In this document: positions 1-11,255 of the stretch, piece after piece | Layout: every line of letters begins with the position of its first letter | Numbering within the stretch: position 1 is the stretch's first letter | DNA from: Spirometra erinaceieuropaei | Taxonomy: Eukaryota > Platyhelminthes > Cestoda > Diphyllobothriidea > Diphyllobothriidae | Assembly: GCA_902702965.1 (NCBI GenBank) | Contig: CACRXP010000416.1 | Span: 510,146-574,145 of the forward strand | Reading direction: 5' to 3' | Length of the DNA: 64,000 bases | Made by a program: the position numbers and the translations under genes | The notes under the pieces: model-generated | What the model was told of the DNA's origin: nothing | The model's database searches: none | The model's input: the letters and a program-made list of their open reading frames with translations, nothing else

Positions 1-219
1 TTTGTTTTTGACACCAGAATAAACCAGTTTATTTAAGGTTATAATGCTGGCAGACGAAAATGTCCCTTGATATTTTAAGCAAATATCCAGAGAAAGAATA
101 TTGTGATTACCATCAAGTAGCTTGCTACAAATCAGTGGTTCGAAAAATACTCAAATGAGTTAATTGCACGTTATAGCCCAAAATGCAATGGAAGATTTCA
201 AATATTGGTTTACTTGCAG

Positions 220-539
220 CACCTAGAATGCCTTCTGAATGGGAAACCCCTGTGCTCTGGAGTGACGACCACATCTCAGTGGGGAAAGTGTCGTAAGTGT
301 AATTATTCAAAATTTAACTGAATAGTTAACTTCACCCTTACTTTACGAAGTGCAAATCAAGAGTAGTGTGGCTACCGCGTGAACTGCCTACCGTACTTTT
401 CTCTCTTTTGCAGACCTGACTATTGATGGCCAGTCGTATGCCTTCATCCACGTCGCCAAGAGGACGGCGGCAACAAACATATCCCGATATGTTTGCAGAA
501 CGGAGAGTGATAGTCAAACGCATACGATATACTGGCATG
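220..539 (+). CDS. Possible two-exon fragment of an unassigned extracellular-type gene
   Basis: Two exon-like stretches, 220-292 and 414-539, join in one open frame. The first follows a tttacttgcag acceptor and ends at a gtaagt donor in phase 1. The second follows a pyrimidine-rich ctctcttttgcag acceptor and ends at gtaact, again in phase 1 (42 codons). The joined peptide has Cys, a Trp about 20 residues later, an LTIDG stretch and a terminal RYVCRTES. This order resembles an Ig-like beta sandwich, but that is only a weak resemblance. Symmetric phase-1 introns are common in extracellular domains. The gene would continue to both sides; no start or stop is seen. It is unrelated to the gene family in the rest of the window. 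Confidence 0.3.
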
Positions 540-944
540 GTAACTGTGTATTTTTATATTTTATGTGAGCAGTACCATCCCTAATTATGTGACACCATTA
601 TAAACAATGTGTTTAAAAATTAAAGGCTGACACATTTGCTAAGCAATATTAGAAGGCAATACTGCACGAAATCGACATTTACTTAAACAAAAGAAGTCAA
701 ATTTGGCATGTCAACTAAAGGCTCTTAAATAAATTGCATTTTAACATATCTACCAGTCCACTACTTGGCCTTCTACCATTAAAAAGACTTAGCAGTTGAC
801 GAATTACTTAGTACTTTCATGTCATCGGGTGTTGTCGTAGCGGAGTTAGACCGACGAAGTGCCAAGCAAACCGTCCGCGAGCGAAATGGGTCCATATATT
901 GCTGTAAATTAATAAATCTAATACAATTTCAATAGTAAAAATTA
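540..944. other. No gene seen
   Basis: AT-rich sequence between the second exon-like stretch and the assembly gap. I see no exon, SINE head or repeat shared with the rest of the window. Confidence 0.4.
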
Positions 945-989
945 NNNNNNNNNNNNNNNNNNNNNNNNNNNNNNNNNNNNNNNNNNNNN
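945..989. other. Assembly gap (45 N)
   Basis: A run of 45 N. Homology between the left block and 40488 onward starts at the first base after the gap, so the gap may hide the true left edge of the duplication. Confidence 1.
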
Positions 990-1372
990 GACAACTGGTC
1001 TTAGGAAAAGTGTGTTCCTGAAACGCCTTACATGCAGTGACGATAAAGGCATAGGTTTCTGCTGGTCCTCGATTGACACACTCAGCCGAGCTATCGATCT
1101 ACATCCCGCCTACCAGGCGCTACGTTCAAGTCTCGGGTCAGTCCAGACAGGACCAGTATGGCAATCGAGCATGCGGGTCTGAGAGTCAACGCTCACGGAA
1201 AAGAGCGGAGTTGGTGGCCAGAGGTCATGTGACCAAAGCCGAACACCGTCTCACAGATGTGCTCCCGAAACTGAATGCTACTCATATGAACGGCAGCGAC
1301 CGATCAGTCCATCGGCTTACGTGGGAGAGGCCAACCGGCACGTTGATTTGACTACAACTACGCCGACTACAG

Positions 1373-1576
1373 GTTACATTCGAACTACGCAAACAACCAG
1401 CGATTCCTGAAAATTCATCTAGGATGCAAGTGCTTTGCGTTGAAATTTCCAACCTAGCCATCGCCGCAGAACGTACTGTCAAGAAACATAGGAGAAGACC
1501 GTTGAGTGGTTGGGCGACTGTCTCAATGGCAAAACCGCCTTTCCATGCAGATCCCGGTAATATGCATTGTAAATGA
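1373..1576 (+). pseudogene. Relic E1: truncated exon 3 of the secreted-protein family
   Basis: The frame starting at 1373 reads VTFELRKQPAIPENSS, then NLAIAAERTVKKHRRRPLS, GWATVSMAKPPF, ending at TGA 1574-1576. It aligns with F exon 3 (DLVKIAKRTVARQRRRPLS, EWAADSLSKLPLF) and with relic E2 at 41940. The 5' third of the exon is missing: the join at 1371 corresponds to a deletion of about 1.15 kb relative to the second copy. No signal-peptide exon or cysteine exon is recognisable upstream. Most likely a non-functional fragment. Confidence 0.65.
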
Positions 1577-1940
1577 AACTGCTGTCAAATCATTGTGTGT
1601 GAACGTCTCAGTCGTCATCTCTTCTCCTCGACAGGCGATAACTTCTTATACTTTCTTATTTACCTCGTTAATCTACCTACGTTACAATGTGTCTTTATAT
1701 AATTCGTTGTGTAAAAATTCATAAAATGACACTATTTGCAAGCCTTGTGTTCATCAGTTATGCTATCCTGTTAATATCGAACGTACGGCTGTGCGGCTAT
1801 TGGCAGAGCCACGGGGCTCGACGGGACGCATGAGTTCCGTAGCGCGATCGGTGAGCGCACATTGATAATTTTTGATTGATAATTTTTTATTAAAGACCCA
1901 TCGGGGTCTCATCAAAACATCTACCATTGTTTATACTCTA
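1577..1940 (+). other. 3' flank of relic E1, no gene
   Basis: Collinear with 42240-42560. Copy 1 carries about 60 extra bases near 1858-1918, including a gacccatcggggtc hairpin, absent from copy 2. No coding signal. Confidence 0.4.
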
Positions 1941-1944
1941 TCAC

Positions 1945-2115
1945 AACCGACTCGACAGGCTCAGTATTTAGGGTGTTGGACTTCTAACCAACAAGTCGCG
2001 TAATGGAGCCCCAAATGTTCCACGGCTAGGGGTTGAGAATGAAGTGCTGACGTCTACTAGTAGGCCAGAAATGGCCATCCCAGTCGAACTAGCTTTAACA
2101 ACTAGGGTCGATAAC
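1945..2115 (+). mobile_element. tRNA-derived SINE, degenerate
   Basis: Carries the SINE tail motif found elsewhere (gccagaaatggccatccca) after a head with ggacttctaaccaacaagtc. The partner copy is 42580-42720. Box A is decayed. Confidence 0.5.
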
Positions 2116-2590
2116 CTGGGACAAAGTTATCTAATTGTCCTTATAGGCCAAGGTGAACAAATTGGTTGGAAAGACGTCCATAATGTTCTTTAAAAATCCG
2201 AACTTTTAACTACCTCTGCCCAATTCGGTTCAGATAAAAGCGACTCATGTATCACGGTCATTAAATATTCAAGTGTTTCCTTAGGATATTTAACTGCATG
2301 ACGAACAATGTGGAATCAAATCTGCATATTGCACGCCGACGTAATTATTTTCCATTTTAACTTTGGGACAAATATCATGGTTTTTTATAACAATTAGACG
2401 GATCTCATTTGACATGTGTTGACTGTGTCTTGATAATCAATAGTGAGAGCCCGAAATTTGCAAATTAAATAGCCAGTAAGGTAATTTTCACATCTACGGA
2501 GAACGTCCAGGTCTATTTCGACACAAACCGAGTTCTCTTTGAAGGAATCTGAAGACCCAAGAAATCAGGGATATTTATTCAGGACTGCAA
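2116..2590. other. No gene seen
   Basis: Collinear with 42720-43180 in block R1 copy 2. AT-rich, many stops in all frames, no exon-like segment. Confidence 0.4.
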
Positions 2591-2838
2591 GATATACTTA
2601 TACCATGACCAGCCACAAGATGCGGTCGGCTGCATTGATTCTAAGCCCATGAAAATAAATTTAGGGACATATGGCTTAACCGCCATCGTCCAAAACACAC
2701 AAGGCAGTCACTGAAGAGGGCAACGTTCTTTTCTTGAAAACACCCATCTTCGGCTGACTACATGTTCGAGATTTTTACGACGGTATCTGAGGCGACGTTT
2801 GTCAAGATATATTCGGGATAGCATTCCCGACCGACCGA

Positions 2839-3060
2839 ACCCGTGGCTCAGTGGTTGGGGACGTTGGATTTCTAACCAACAGTTCTCGGGATCGAGCCTC
2901 GGGTGTTTGACATCTCGGGTTTGGGTATGACTGGTTGACAACGGCTAGTGACCCTGAAATGTCCATTCCAGTCTCCTTATGTAATTATCGGTAATGCCAT
3001 TCTGCTTATATCGTGCGCCGCTGCGCGGAGGCTGGTTGGGCTCGAGTGAGTTCCCCAAAA
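2839..3060 (+). mobile_element. tRNA-derived SINE with boxes A and B
   Basis: The head begins cccgtggctcagtggttggg (box-A-like) and is followed by gggatcgagcc (box-B-like), spaced as in a tRNA. Downstream is the shared body ggtatgactggttgacaacg and gaaatgtccattccagtctcc. The same element lies at 43992-44200. It is not a tRNA gene because no acceptor stem closes around the head. Confidence 0.7.
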
Positions 3061-3626
3061 GCGGTCGGGCCAAATAATCACGCGTTAAATTCCGGTCTTT
3101 GCCAATAGAACCTAGTATAAACTGATTTATTAAAAGTTTGCAGATACTTCTGAGGAACTCAAAAAGCAACAATTTATGAACTGGCCAATCTATCAGAAAA
3201 CACACGAGGAATGTTAGGGGACCCATGGAAGAGAAACAGAGAAGGCTCCACTTGAGTAGTTGAAGTCGTCAAAATATTTGGTCGCTTTTGTGGAAAGGCA
3301 CGAATGATCAGATGATTCTCTATGTGCTTATAATCTACGGATACCACGACAGACAGTCCAAATTCTTCTGTTTGTAGACGATGTTGATTCTTGTCGCCGA
3401 AGGAAGGCGGGCAAAATTTTCAACAATAGCAGTCTGAGGCATCATCTTTAGAAGAAAAGGGCATTTTCGTGAAGGGGTTAAGCCAGTGAGCAAAATGTGC
3501 AATCACTAGTGAGTTCGCACATTACCATATCAGTTTCTATCATCAGGTTTCATGAGATAGGTCACGTATTGAACCCTATGAAAGCTGTGCAAAGTTTGAA
3601 AAAATAGCCGCGTGACTTTGGCTAAC

Positions 3627-3633
3627 ATATATA
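3627..3633 (+). promoter_or_regulatory. TATA-like box upstream of F1
   Basis: An atatata run starts 49 bases before the F1 start codon. The same run at the same distance precedes F2 (44781-44787), so it is conserved between the two copies. Promoter function is inferred. Confidence 0.35.
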
Positions 3634-3675
3634 CGGCACATTCTTGTCGTCATTTAAATCTTTCTGGTGGTGACA

Positions 3676-6600
3676 ATGAATGGGTGGCTGGCTTTGCTAA
3701 GTCTTTGTTGGTCTGTCTTTTTGGCATGCGCCTGCAGAAGCTCCACACGAAGGTTTCAGCCGTCCCACAAAGCAGGTATGATAATTGATACCCAGGTGGA
3801 ATGTCACGAACTGATATAAAGTAACTATATACTTATATGTTTAAGACTGAATTTGCGGTGATAATCACACTATAATTGCGATAATAGCGCAAAACCTTTA
3901 ATACACAGACTAAGATGATTTAAATCTAGAGAAAACGAAAAATATAGGATAGTGAGTTTTAATCTGCCATGATGGGAAAGAATACGTTTGTTCATAGGAG
4001 GAGGGTTTTAAAGAAGATAGCCGAGGTGCAAAGGCTGGTACTTAGGTGACTTACATTGAAAAAAATTGTTTCCGTGCTTTGTAGGGTTAAATATCAGCTA
4101 ACTCGGATCCTTAAGTTAGAGATCATTCGAAATTAGCTGTGGAGTATGTCAGGCACGACAATGATTTCAGACTTATGTTTAAGACTGTCATATATTTATA
4201 GATCTCAGTTTTGCTATGAATATTTAATTAGATAATAACCGAGGACGAATGATTTCAATAGGTTTCAGGTTATGACGAGTAGCACCATTTGCATTATCTG
4301 CAGTCGCCTTCCTGGAGTCATGCTTTCACCCGCAGCATTCTGCAATTCCCAGTTGTAATCAATCCACCAACGTCCAGTGAACGTAGATGCAAATTCTGAC
4401 CCTAAAGATGGTTACGACCACAATTATGATAATACATATCTAAATCATCCATTGCTCGATCAATGAGCGATACTTTTAGCGATGTATGCAGTGGGTGCAG
4501 GAGGACGATGAAAAAGGTCAGTCGGCACAGTACCAAATACTTTGAACCGATTTGTGAAAGACGACGCGGTTTTGGAGGGCTTCTGAATCAGAGAAACGAT
4601 TGTTGGGGTTTGCGTATGACGAACGTTCTAATCGCATGAACAACGTGAGTCCAAACGAACACTGGTGGATGAGTGGGTAAATTGACCCAAACATGATTTG
4701 ACGTGCGGTTTCCGGTGGAGACATTGTAGCTCAGGCGGTTGGAGCGTTGGTCGTGCACAACCACTACAGTTGATGCTCCCAGCTTCTGCCGCTGCAGCCG
4801 CCGCCGATGTTTTCTCAGTTGTATCGGATGATGTGTATAAAGATGTCGCAACAACAAATAACTATCTCAGCTAGTTGTCATCTATTTGCAGCCAGTCCAC
4901 ACTGAGAGGTGTACTTCGTTGTCAATCAAAAATATGAATTCCAGACACCTGTTTATGATGCCCCATCTATCAAATAAAGAAGAATTAAACAGTGAATAAT
5001 GCGCAATCTTGAATGTGATGCTTATTTTTATCAAACAGTTGGTTATTGGTTCTGCGTAAGGCTTTATGCAGTCTTATGCCCCCCCTCTGACGGGCGACTA
5101 TGCATATGTGTCGATTGAATTATGACCCAAATTTCCTTCACTGGGCGCCAGACAATTTGTTCTAGACAACCGAACCAAACCACTTGACCTGATGGAAATA
5201 TTTAGAATCTCATGTGTGCATTAACATACGGACTACAGAGCCCCAAGTGGTAAGATCTAAGCGAGAGAGGGGATATGGTCTGAAGGTGCTAGTAAACACC
5301 ACTTACGAGGTGTTGGATGACAGTCTAGTAACCAGCAGGGTCAAATATAGTAAGTCAAGCTTTGACCACACGACGACAGACGGCGTATAGTGAATAGTGT
5401 CATACTGTACTGTCTGAAAAACGTGGGTACTTGCTATTGATAAAGAACAAAAAGGCAGAATTGCACTTATATCAATATCATGTGTAGCAGTATTCATCCA
5501 TTTATTTATTTAATTCGCTATATTCGAATAGATGGAACTATCTGTGTGCAGGATGGCCGAGACTTCCATCGATTGATCCAACAGCTGACATCATACCGAC
5601 TGACAATTCCTCATGATGAACAGACTTCTACACGATGTCATGTCATCTTCCACGGCGATGCAGTCTCAAACAACTGCAGGGGGTTTGATGCCATCAGAAA
5701 TATTTCCAATTTGATAGTTTGCGATGTCTATTTTCCAGCACTAACGTTCAACTTTGAACAAAGGGTATGTTAGTGGTGACATATCATTCTAGTTTCTTCT
5801 ACAGACACTTTCAGTCATAAGGACGCATAATTAGATAAGACAGAGCTATATTTACAATTTAAAATGGCCGGAATTGCGGTATAAATGTGCAAAACCTCAG
5901 GGGACCGTGCGTAGTAGGGCACATCTGATTGGAGAACAAGCTGCGGGCATTTTTCACATAGTCGTTATCTTATGTACAGGTTTCTAGCGTTAAGAAATTT
6001 TAAGGGCGATATGCTAGTACCTAATGCATCGGCATTAAATAACTGGCTGCTGAGCTTTAAGCTAGGGTATTATCAGAAGGCAACTACACACCCCATCTAA
6101 TGGGACACTCTCACAGCTATGAAAATACTACTTACTTGGTTTCAATGGGTCTCATTATTTACACGCATGTGCAGACCCGTCTAACCAACTGGGCTGTTAT
6201 TTGTCAATTTCTTGACGTTTTAAGTCTCTTTTTTCACTCCCTATCTCATACATTTTGCATACTAAATTACCCGAAGATTATATTCGACTCAATGCTTTTC
6301 ACGCAATCCTTTATCGTTTAATTGCATTTTCACTTGCTTATGTCCTTTACTTCAAATACACTGATTGACTAATTGAATCTGACTGATTACCCACGTGCAC
6401 ATAGTCTCGAAGAAATTCCTCAGCGATAGATCCAGATCCCGAAATACTGGACGCTATGTTTTGTGCATTTAACTGGAATGCACGGTTTGGTAGTATTTGA
6501 ACATCAGACTGTCCAGAAGTTTCATGCGCATATTTCTATGACAAGCCACTCCGTGTCTACTTCTGCGATCTGGTAAAAATTGCCAAGCGTACCGTGGCAA

Positions 6601-6710
6601 GACAAAGAAAAAGACCGCTGAGTGAATGGGCTGCTGACTCGCTATCCAAATTACACTTCTTCATGAGGAAGGTTTTTGCGAAATCTGGTCCACACTGTGA
6701 AAACTGGTGA
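3676..6710 (+). pseudogene. F1: family member with frameshifted exon 3
   Basis: Exon 1 is 3676-3775 (signal peptide MNGWLALLSLCWSVFLACAC), with donor ag|gtatg in phase 1. Exon 2 is 5532-5764, after an AG at 5530-5531, with donor agg|gtatgt in phase 0. It encodes ICVQDGRDFHRL and the four spaced cysteines. Exon 3 is 6405-6710, after cacatag. Compared with F2, exon 3 has an extra T near 6458-6462 and a missing base near 6547. Between them the frame is shifted and meets TGA at 6498-6500. Total length stays 306 nt, and the frame after 6547 is again the family frame (KRTVARQRKRPLSEWAADSL) to TGA 6708-6710. AATAAA follows at 6813-6818. It is a recent pseudogene, or two sequencing errors in one exon. 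Introns are 1756 and 640 nt. Confidence 0.75.
4690..4810 (+). mobile_element. tRNA-derived SINE head in F1 intron 1
   Basis: Contains attgtagctcaggcggttgg agcgttggtcgtgcacaacc, a typical tRNA 5' half, then a short GCC-rich run (gctgcagccgccgccgatg). The partner copy is at 45855-45960 in F2 intron 1. Inverted relatives are at 25310, 32760 and 60548. Confidence 0.6.
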
Positions 6711-6894
6711 GGGATACCGCGAGCGGACGACATCATCCCCTACTCTAATATGTTACACGAAAAGTTTGTACCTTATTCCTGTATCACAGAAATGTCTCAA
6801 CGGGATTTAATTAATAAAAATGCAATACTGACAGCACATACTGCCTTTTCGGAATGCGTAAGCTGTTGAAGCTCTTATATACGGTCAGAAAGTG

Positions 6895-7725
6895 TTCTGA
6901 CATATAGAAGCGAAGGCGCTTTGGTTAGTCCTTGTGAGTAGTAGCCGTCGTCAGTCGGTTTTTTCAAATTTAGCATAAATTTACAAACCAGAAAAAAGAG
7001 AATGATTAAGCAACCGCTGAATTTCGTCTAAAATATGGGGTTTAGGTAGCGTCAGCCCAAACCTTCTCGGTCAGTTACGGATTAGAAATTAAGACGCACA
7101 AATAATCAGGGTGTTGCCGAAGGCAGCAACTGGGATCTTGCGCGTTATATTGATTATGCGGGGTGATGCTCGGAATAAAATAATAATGATACGGGACGTG
7201 ATTGCGTATGCGCTAATTATGGAAAGGAAGACTAAGAATAAATACTCTAACTGGCAAATTGCTATCCCGGGAACTACTTCCTTAATCTTCCAGCAAACGC
7301 TGAACTCTGTCTTGTTCCCTCAGGCCATTCACACGTGAATGACCATGCTGCTACTTGCAGTGAACTTGCTGGCTCTTACTTCGACATGTAAATGACGATT
7401 GTGAACTTATTTATGATCCTTTGGATGAGGTAGTAGCAGCCTGGCTTAAGCACAAAGCACAAAAATACAAAGACTCGGGAAGTTATTTTTAGATAATTTT
7501 GCCGTTTTGCAAATATCTTTGAATTATAAAAGCGCAACTATGCCAACCGCAAAGCAATCAATATCCCCAGGCAAGGGAAAATTTCACGTGGCGAGAATGC
7601 CTTATTCACCTTCCGCTGATGATATTAGGATCACTAGGCTTTAAAGATATGCCCTGTGTTTCCTGAGCATCAAACATGTTGATTTTAACTATACCTATAA
7701 CCAACAAAATGACCAAATGTGTTGT
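6895..7725 (+). repeat. Degenerate tandem repeat unit 1
   Basis: Shares gtagccgtcgtcagtcggtt, taaaatatggggtttag, tagaaattaag and gggatcttgcgcg-like stretches with 7735-7990 and 9885-10600. There is no stable reading frame across the units, so short open frames here are not taken as genes. Confidence 0.55.
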
Positions 7726-7734
7726 GATACATAC

Positions 7735-7990
7735 GCGGTGGTTAGGCCTTGTGCTTAGTAGCTGTCGTCAGTCGGTTATTTAAAACCTAGCATAAATTCA
7801 CAAGCCAGAGAAAAGAGAATAATTGAGCAACCGCTGATTTTCTTCCAAAATATGGGGTTTAGTTAGCATCAGCACAAGTCCGTTCGCTCAGTTACGACTT
7901 AGAAATCGAGAAGCGCGATTAATCAAGGTTTTGCGAAGAGAGCAACTGGCATCTAGCGCATGGCCTGCGTTAGGCCATGTCGCAGGATAT
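7735..7990 (+). repeat. Degenerate tandem repeat unit 2, interrupted
   Basis: Matches the first third of unit 1 (tagctgtcgtcagtcggtta, ccaaaatatggggtttag) and stops where the (GA)n run and the retrotransposon begin. Confidence 0.5.
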
Positions 7991-8013
7991 ACAGGGTGAT
8001 ACTGTAACATAAT

Positions 8014-9815
8014 ATTGAGAGAGAGAGAGAGGAGAGAGAGGACTGCTTTATTTTTGAAAATAACTTTCAAAACTTTCAGCAAAAACGGTTCTCCAGTACG
8101 CAGTGATTACCATAGAGATTAACAGGTTTTGGACAGACAGGTGGACATGATTATATATGAAGAAAAAAGGACTTTAAGGTGCAAGATCGAGTTTTAGTTT
8201 TTGTTTTTCAGCATCTTTGCAGGTGAGATACCGGGCTAGAAATGGCAGTATGGAATTCCGATAGGCCGAAGTGCGGCAAGGGATGTGGCGGAAGAATCGA
8301 CGCATGGGGCGTAAGGATTTCGCAGCCATTAACTCACTATGAAGGGGATGGACGGTGTCATTCAGAATTCGGTCAGCGAATTGCTCCACCGAGTTGAAGT
8401 GTCGCTGCACGATGATATCAACTAAAATATAATAGGAAACACCAGCAGCAGAGGCGAGCATTCGAACGACACGTTTAAAAATAACTAGATCTTTTTTAAG
8501 TAAAGCTGGAAAAATAACTGGAGAACAATAAAGAATGAGTGGAAGAATACAGCCATCTATGAATCGCCAGATTAAGGACTGGGGTGTGTGATATGAACGT
8601 AGACGACGAATGTAATAAACAAGTTTTTGAATTTTTGTTAAAAGGGTTCCCATATGAAGAGAGAAAGAGAGATTTGAGGATAAAGTAACACCTAGGTACC
8701 GGAAAGAAGATAAGTCATTGGGAAGAATATCCAAAGGTTCAGGAATGGGAGAGGGTCACAATCGGAACACACACTGTAATGATTTCTGATTGTTGAGTAG
8801 GTGTCCATTATTCGAAGACCATGCGGAGACGTGATCTAAGCCATCCTTTAAAGACTGTAGGTGAGTCAGGTTTTGAGTGGGTGGCCTACGACCATGTCAT
8901 CGGCATACTTAACATACAGGCAGTCGTTTGGCGATCTCAAATAATCAGTATGTAGGGAGAAAAGATGAGGGGATAAGATGGAACCTTGTAGAACTCCACA
9001 ATTATTTGGAAGAATAGAAGATTTTCTCTTTCCCGACTGGACAAACTGTGTGCGGGAGGAAAAATAATCTCTAAGCCAAGAGACAACCCAGCTCGGAGCG
9101 TCACGCGCAGCTGCTTTGGTCAGTAGGAGTTGGCGCGGAATAATATTGAAGGCGGATGAATAGTCGAGAAAAGCACATGCATATGCACGTCATCCCTTGT
9201 CTAAGTCTCTCAAAGCGGAATGAACAACTAAAGCAACAGCATCCAAGGTGCTACGCTTTGCCTTGTATGCAAATTGTAGAGGATCAGAAAAATTGACGGA
9301 GGAGGACTTAAGGGAATCTAATGCAACTCGTTCAGTAAGTTTCAGGAGTGCAGATGAGCAGGCAATAGGACGGAAAGATTTAGGAGCAAAAATTAAAGAT
9401 TTTTTAGGGATTGGAGTAATTCTAACTGTACGCCAGGCGTCAGGAATCTTGGACACTATGAAGGATAGATTAATAAGGTGGGTCAAGACGGGAGCTATCT
9501 GCAAACAGCAAGACTTAAGGAGAAAAGGAGAGACACCGTCCGGCCCAGCCGCCGTTGACCCGCAAATCTTTTTGAGATGGTGTTCCACTGTTGTCACAGT
9601 CACAGGAGTAAAGTCACATGGTGGTAGGTAAATTTCGTTTGGGCGAGAAGGGGAGTCGTTAGAAGTACAGATAAAATTCCGATTTAAAGAGTTTAAATCT
9701 ACGTCAATGGGTTCAAGTATATTACGTTGACCAGTGAGACGCTTGAGATTCCTCCACAGTTCAGCAGAAGGAAAAGGAGAGAAGGGAGTGGATGAAGTAG
9801 AAAAAAGTTGACTAA
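8014..9815 (-). mobile_element. 5'-truncated non-LTR retrotransposon with (CT)n tail
   Basis: Minus-strand reverse transcriptase remnant from about 9812 down to 8174, followed by a short 3' UTR and a (CT)n tail (a GA run on the + strand near 8014-8050). Sequence features place it with CR1/Rex/jockey-like LINEs: AGPDGVSPFLLKS, ITPIPKKS, FRPIACSSALLK and DPLQFAYKAKRSTLDA. It lacks the endonuclease and any first ORF, typical of 5' truncation. It lies inside the 6.9-10.6 kb degenerate tandem repeat. I found no clear target-site duplication. Confidence 0.85.
8174..9812 (-). pseudogene. Reverse transcriptase remnant (non-LTR)
   Basis: On the minus strand the frame opens at about 9812 and contains RT fingers and palm blocks. 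The catalytic YADDMVVG is encoded near 8886-8909. A TGA interrupts the frame directly after the LDKG block near 9190, before the FLDYSSAFN block. A one-base shift follows the YADD block (about 8870) and another TGA lies near 8757. The C-terminal region (ILPNDLSSFRYLGVTLSSNL, then LRSYHTPQSLIWRFIDGCIL) is open from 8734 to 8174. At least two stops and one frameshift make it non-functional. Confidence 0.85.
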
Positions 9816-9884
9816 CGAATAAACCGTTAAGTTAATATAAACCTTGCAGACATTTACAGGCCTAAACAAATAGTTTGGTCGGCT

Positions 9885-10600
9885 AACCTTTGACTACCGT
9901 CTAAAATATGAGGTTTTAGAATTGTCACCCCAAACCCTTTCAATCAGTTACGGCTTAGAAATTAAGAAACATGAATAATGAGGGTTCTGCCGAAGTCAGC
10001 GACTGGGATCTTGCGCGTAGCTTGTGCAAAGACACGTTAAATTGTTTATACGGGGTGATTCGCGTATGAAAATATTAATGATAGGGGGCGTGATTGCGTA
10101 GGCGCTGGCTGTGGAAGGGAAGATTAAGAATAAATATTCTATCTTGCAAATTGCAGTGCCGTTATCAACTTTCTCAAGTTACCAGCCAACACTGAGCTCT
10201 AACTCGTTCTTGCAGGCCACATACACGTTCCTGACAATGTTACAACTTTCAGTGAACTTGCTGGCTCTCATGTTGTGATGAAAATGACGATAGCCATCTT
10301 ATTTATGATCTTTTGAATGAGATAGTCGCAACATGGCTTAAGCGAAAGCATAAAAATACAGAGACTTGGAGAGTTACTTTTAGACAATTTTGCCGCTTTG
10401 CAAATATCTTTGAATAATAAAAGCGCAAATATGCGAACCTCAAGGCAATCAATATCCCCCGGCAAGGAAACATTTCTAGTGGCGAGATTGCCTTATTCAT
10501 CTTCTGCTGATGATAGTAGGACCATTAGGAGTGAAAGATATGCCTTCTTTTCCTGACACATGTTGGTGTTAACTTACAAATAACCAACAAAATTCTACCA
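9885..10600 (+). repeat. Degenerate tandem repeat unit 3
   Basis: Aligns with 7020-7720 of unit 1: ccgtctaaaatatgaggttt, cagttacggcttagaaatta, gcgactgggatcttgcgcgt and, later, tttatgatcttttgaatgag. No gene is supported. Confidence 0.55.
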
Positions 10601-10734
10601 ATTCTAAGGATAACGCCTTCAACAACGTTGGTGGTATTTAACCAGTGCCGGTTGGTATTGGGCGTCCCACACCTCCCGTTCCTTAAGCGCCATGCCTCTG
10701 CATTTACCAATGTGGCTGGAAAATTTTACTAGAT

Positions 10735-11255
10735 AGCCCAAATCCACTGCTAAATTTTATAACCCCATATGGTCTTCTTTCGATACCTTAGAGAAATGTA
10801 TGGTTTTCCAAACGCGGGAAGGAAAGGCTTGTGATTTCGAAATCCTGAATGCAAGTGTTACCGCAGGTCGGGTTCAAAATTACTCGAGAATTAGAAACGC
10901 TTTTATAAACCGAATTATACCCTTCCTTCGAGTATAAATTTGGAAGAAGACATCATTTTCTAGGGAATGAGCAGGAAAATAAATATTTTTGTGTATGTCT
11001 TTCATGCAATATAATTGAATGTTTAAGGGCATCGAAAATCATTGGGAAAAATGCATGGTACCTAAGTAGTCATTTTTTACGGAGTGTGGTTTTTGCCTGC
11101 AGTCAGAAAGAAGTTCGTTCAAAAGCCGACATCCTGCGGTAACTGAATTACAATAGAATTACGCTGCACGATGATTAATTTTAAAGCACCAACTAATTTG
11201 TATTTTCGAAACGAAAACGGATATCGGAATTTCGGTTAACATTTCATGATTTAGC
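10735..11255 (+). repeat. Dispersed ~500-bp repeat (RE500), copy 1
   Basis: Shared with 36860-37408 (same strand) and, inverted, with 26635-27080, 34100-34585 and 62080-62530. Diagnostic stretches are tcctgaatgcaagtgttacc, ggaagaagacatcattttct and cattttttacggagtgtgg. It always flanks the TTAGGG-like block on the side away from the gene. No coding frame is conserved between copies. Confidence 0.75.

Larger units (their letters stand above)
990..6890 (+). repeat. Segmental duplication block R1, copy 1
   Basis: Collinear with 40488-48068: both start with an actggtc-taggaaaagt stretch and contain, in order, an exon-3 relic (E), SINEs, and a three-exon gene (F). Copy 1 lacks about 1.15 kb present in copy 2 (about 40870-42015) and lacks one unit of the 43.4-43.8 kb tandem repeat. 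Exonic differences are roughly one base in ten to fifteen, clearly older than block R2. Confidence 0.85.

Noticed and set aside
8174..9812. Functional retrotransposon gene
   Set aside because: At least two in-frame stops and one frameshift separate the RT blocks, and the 5' half is missing.
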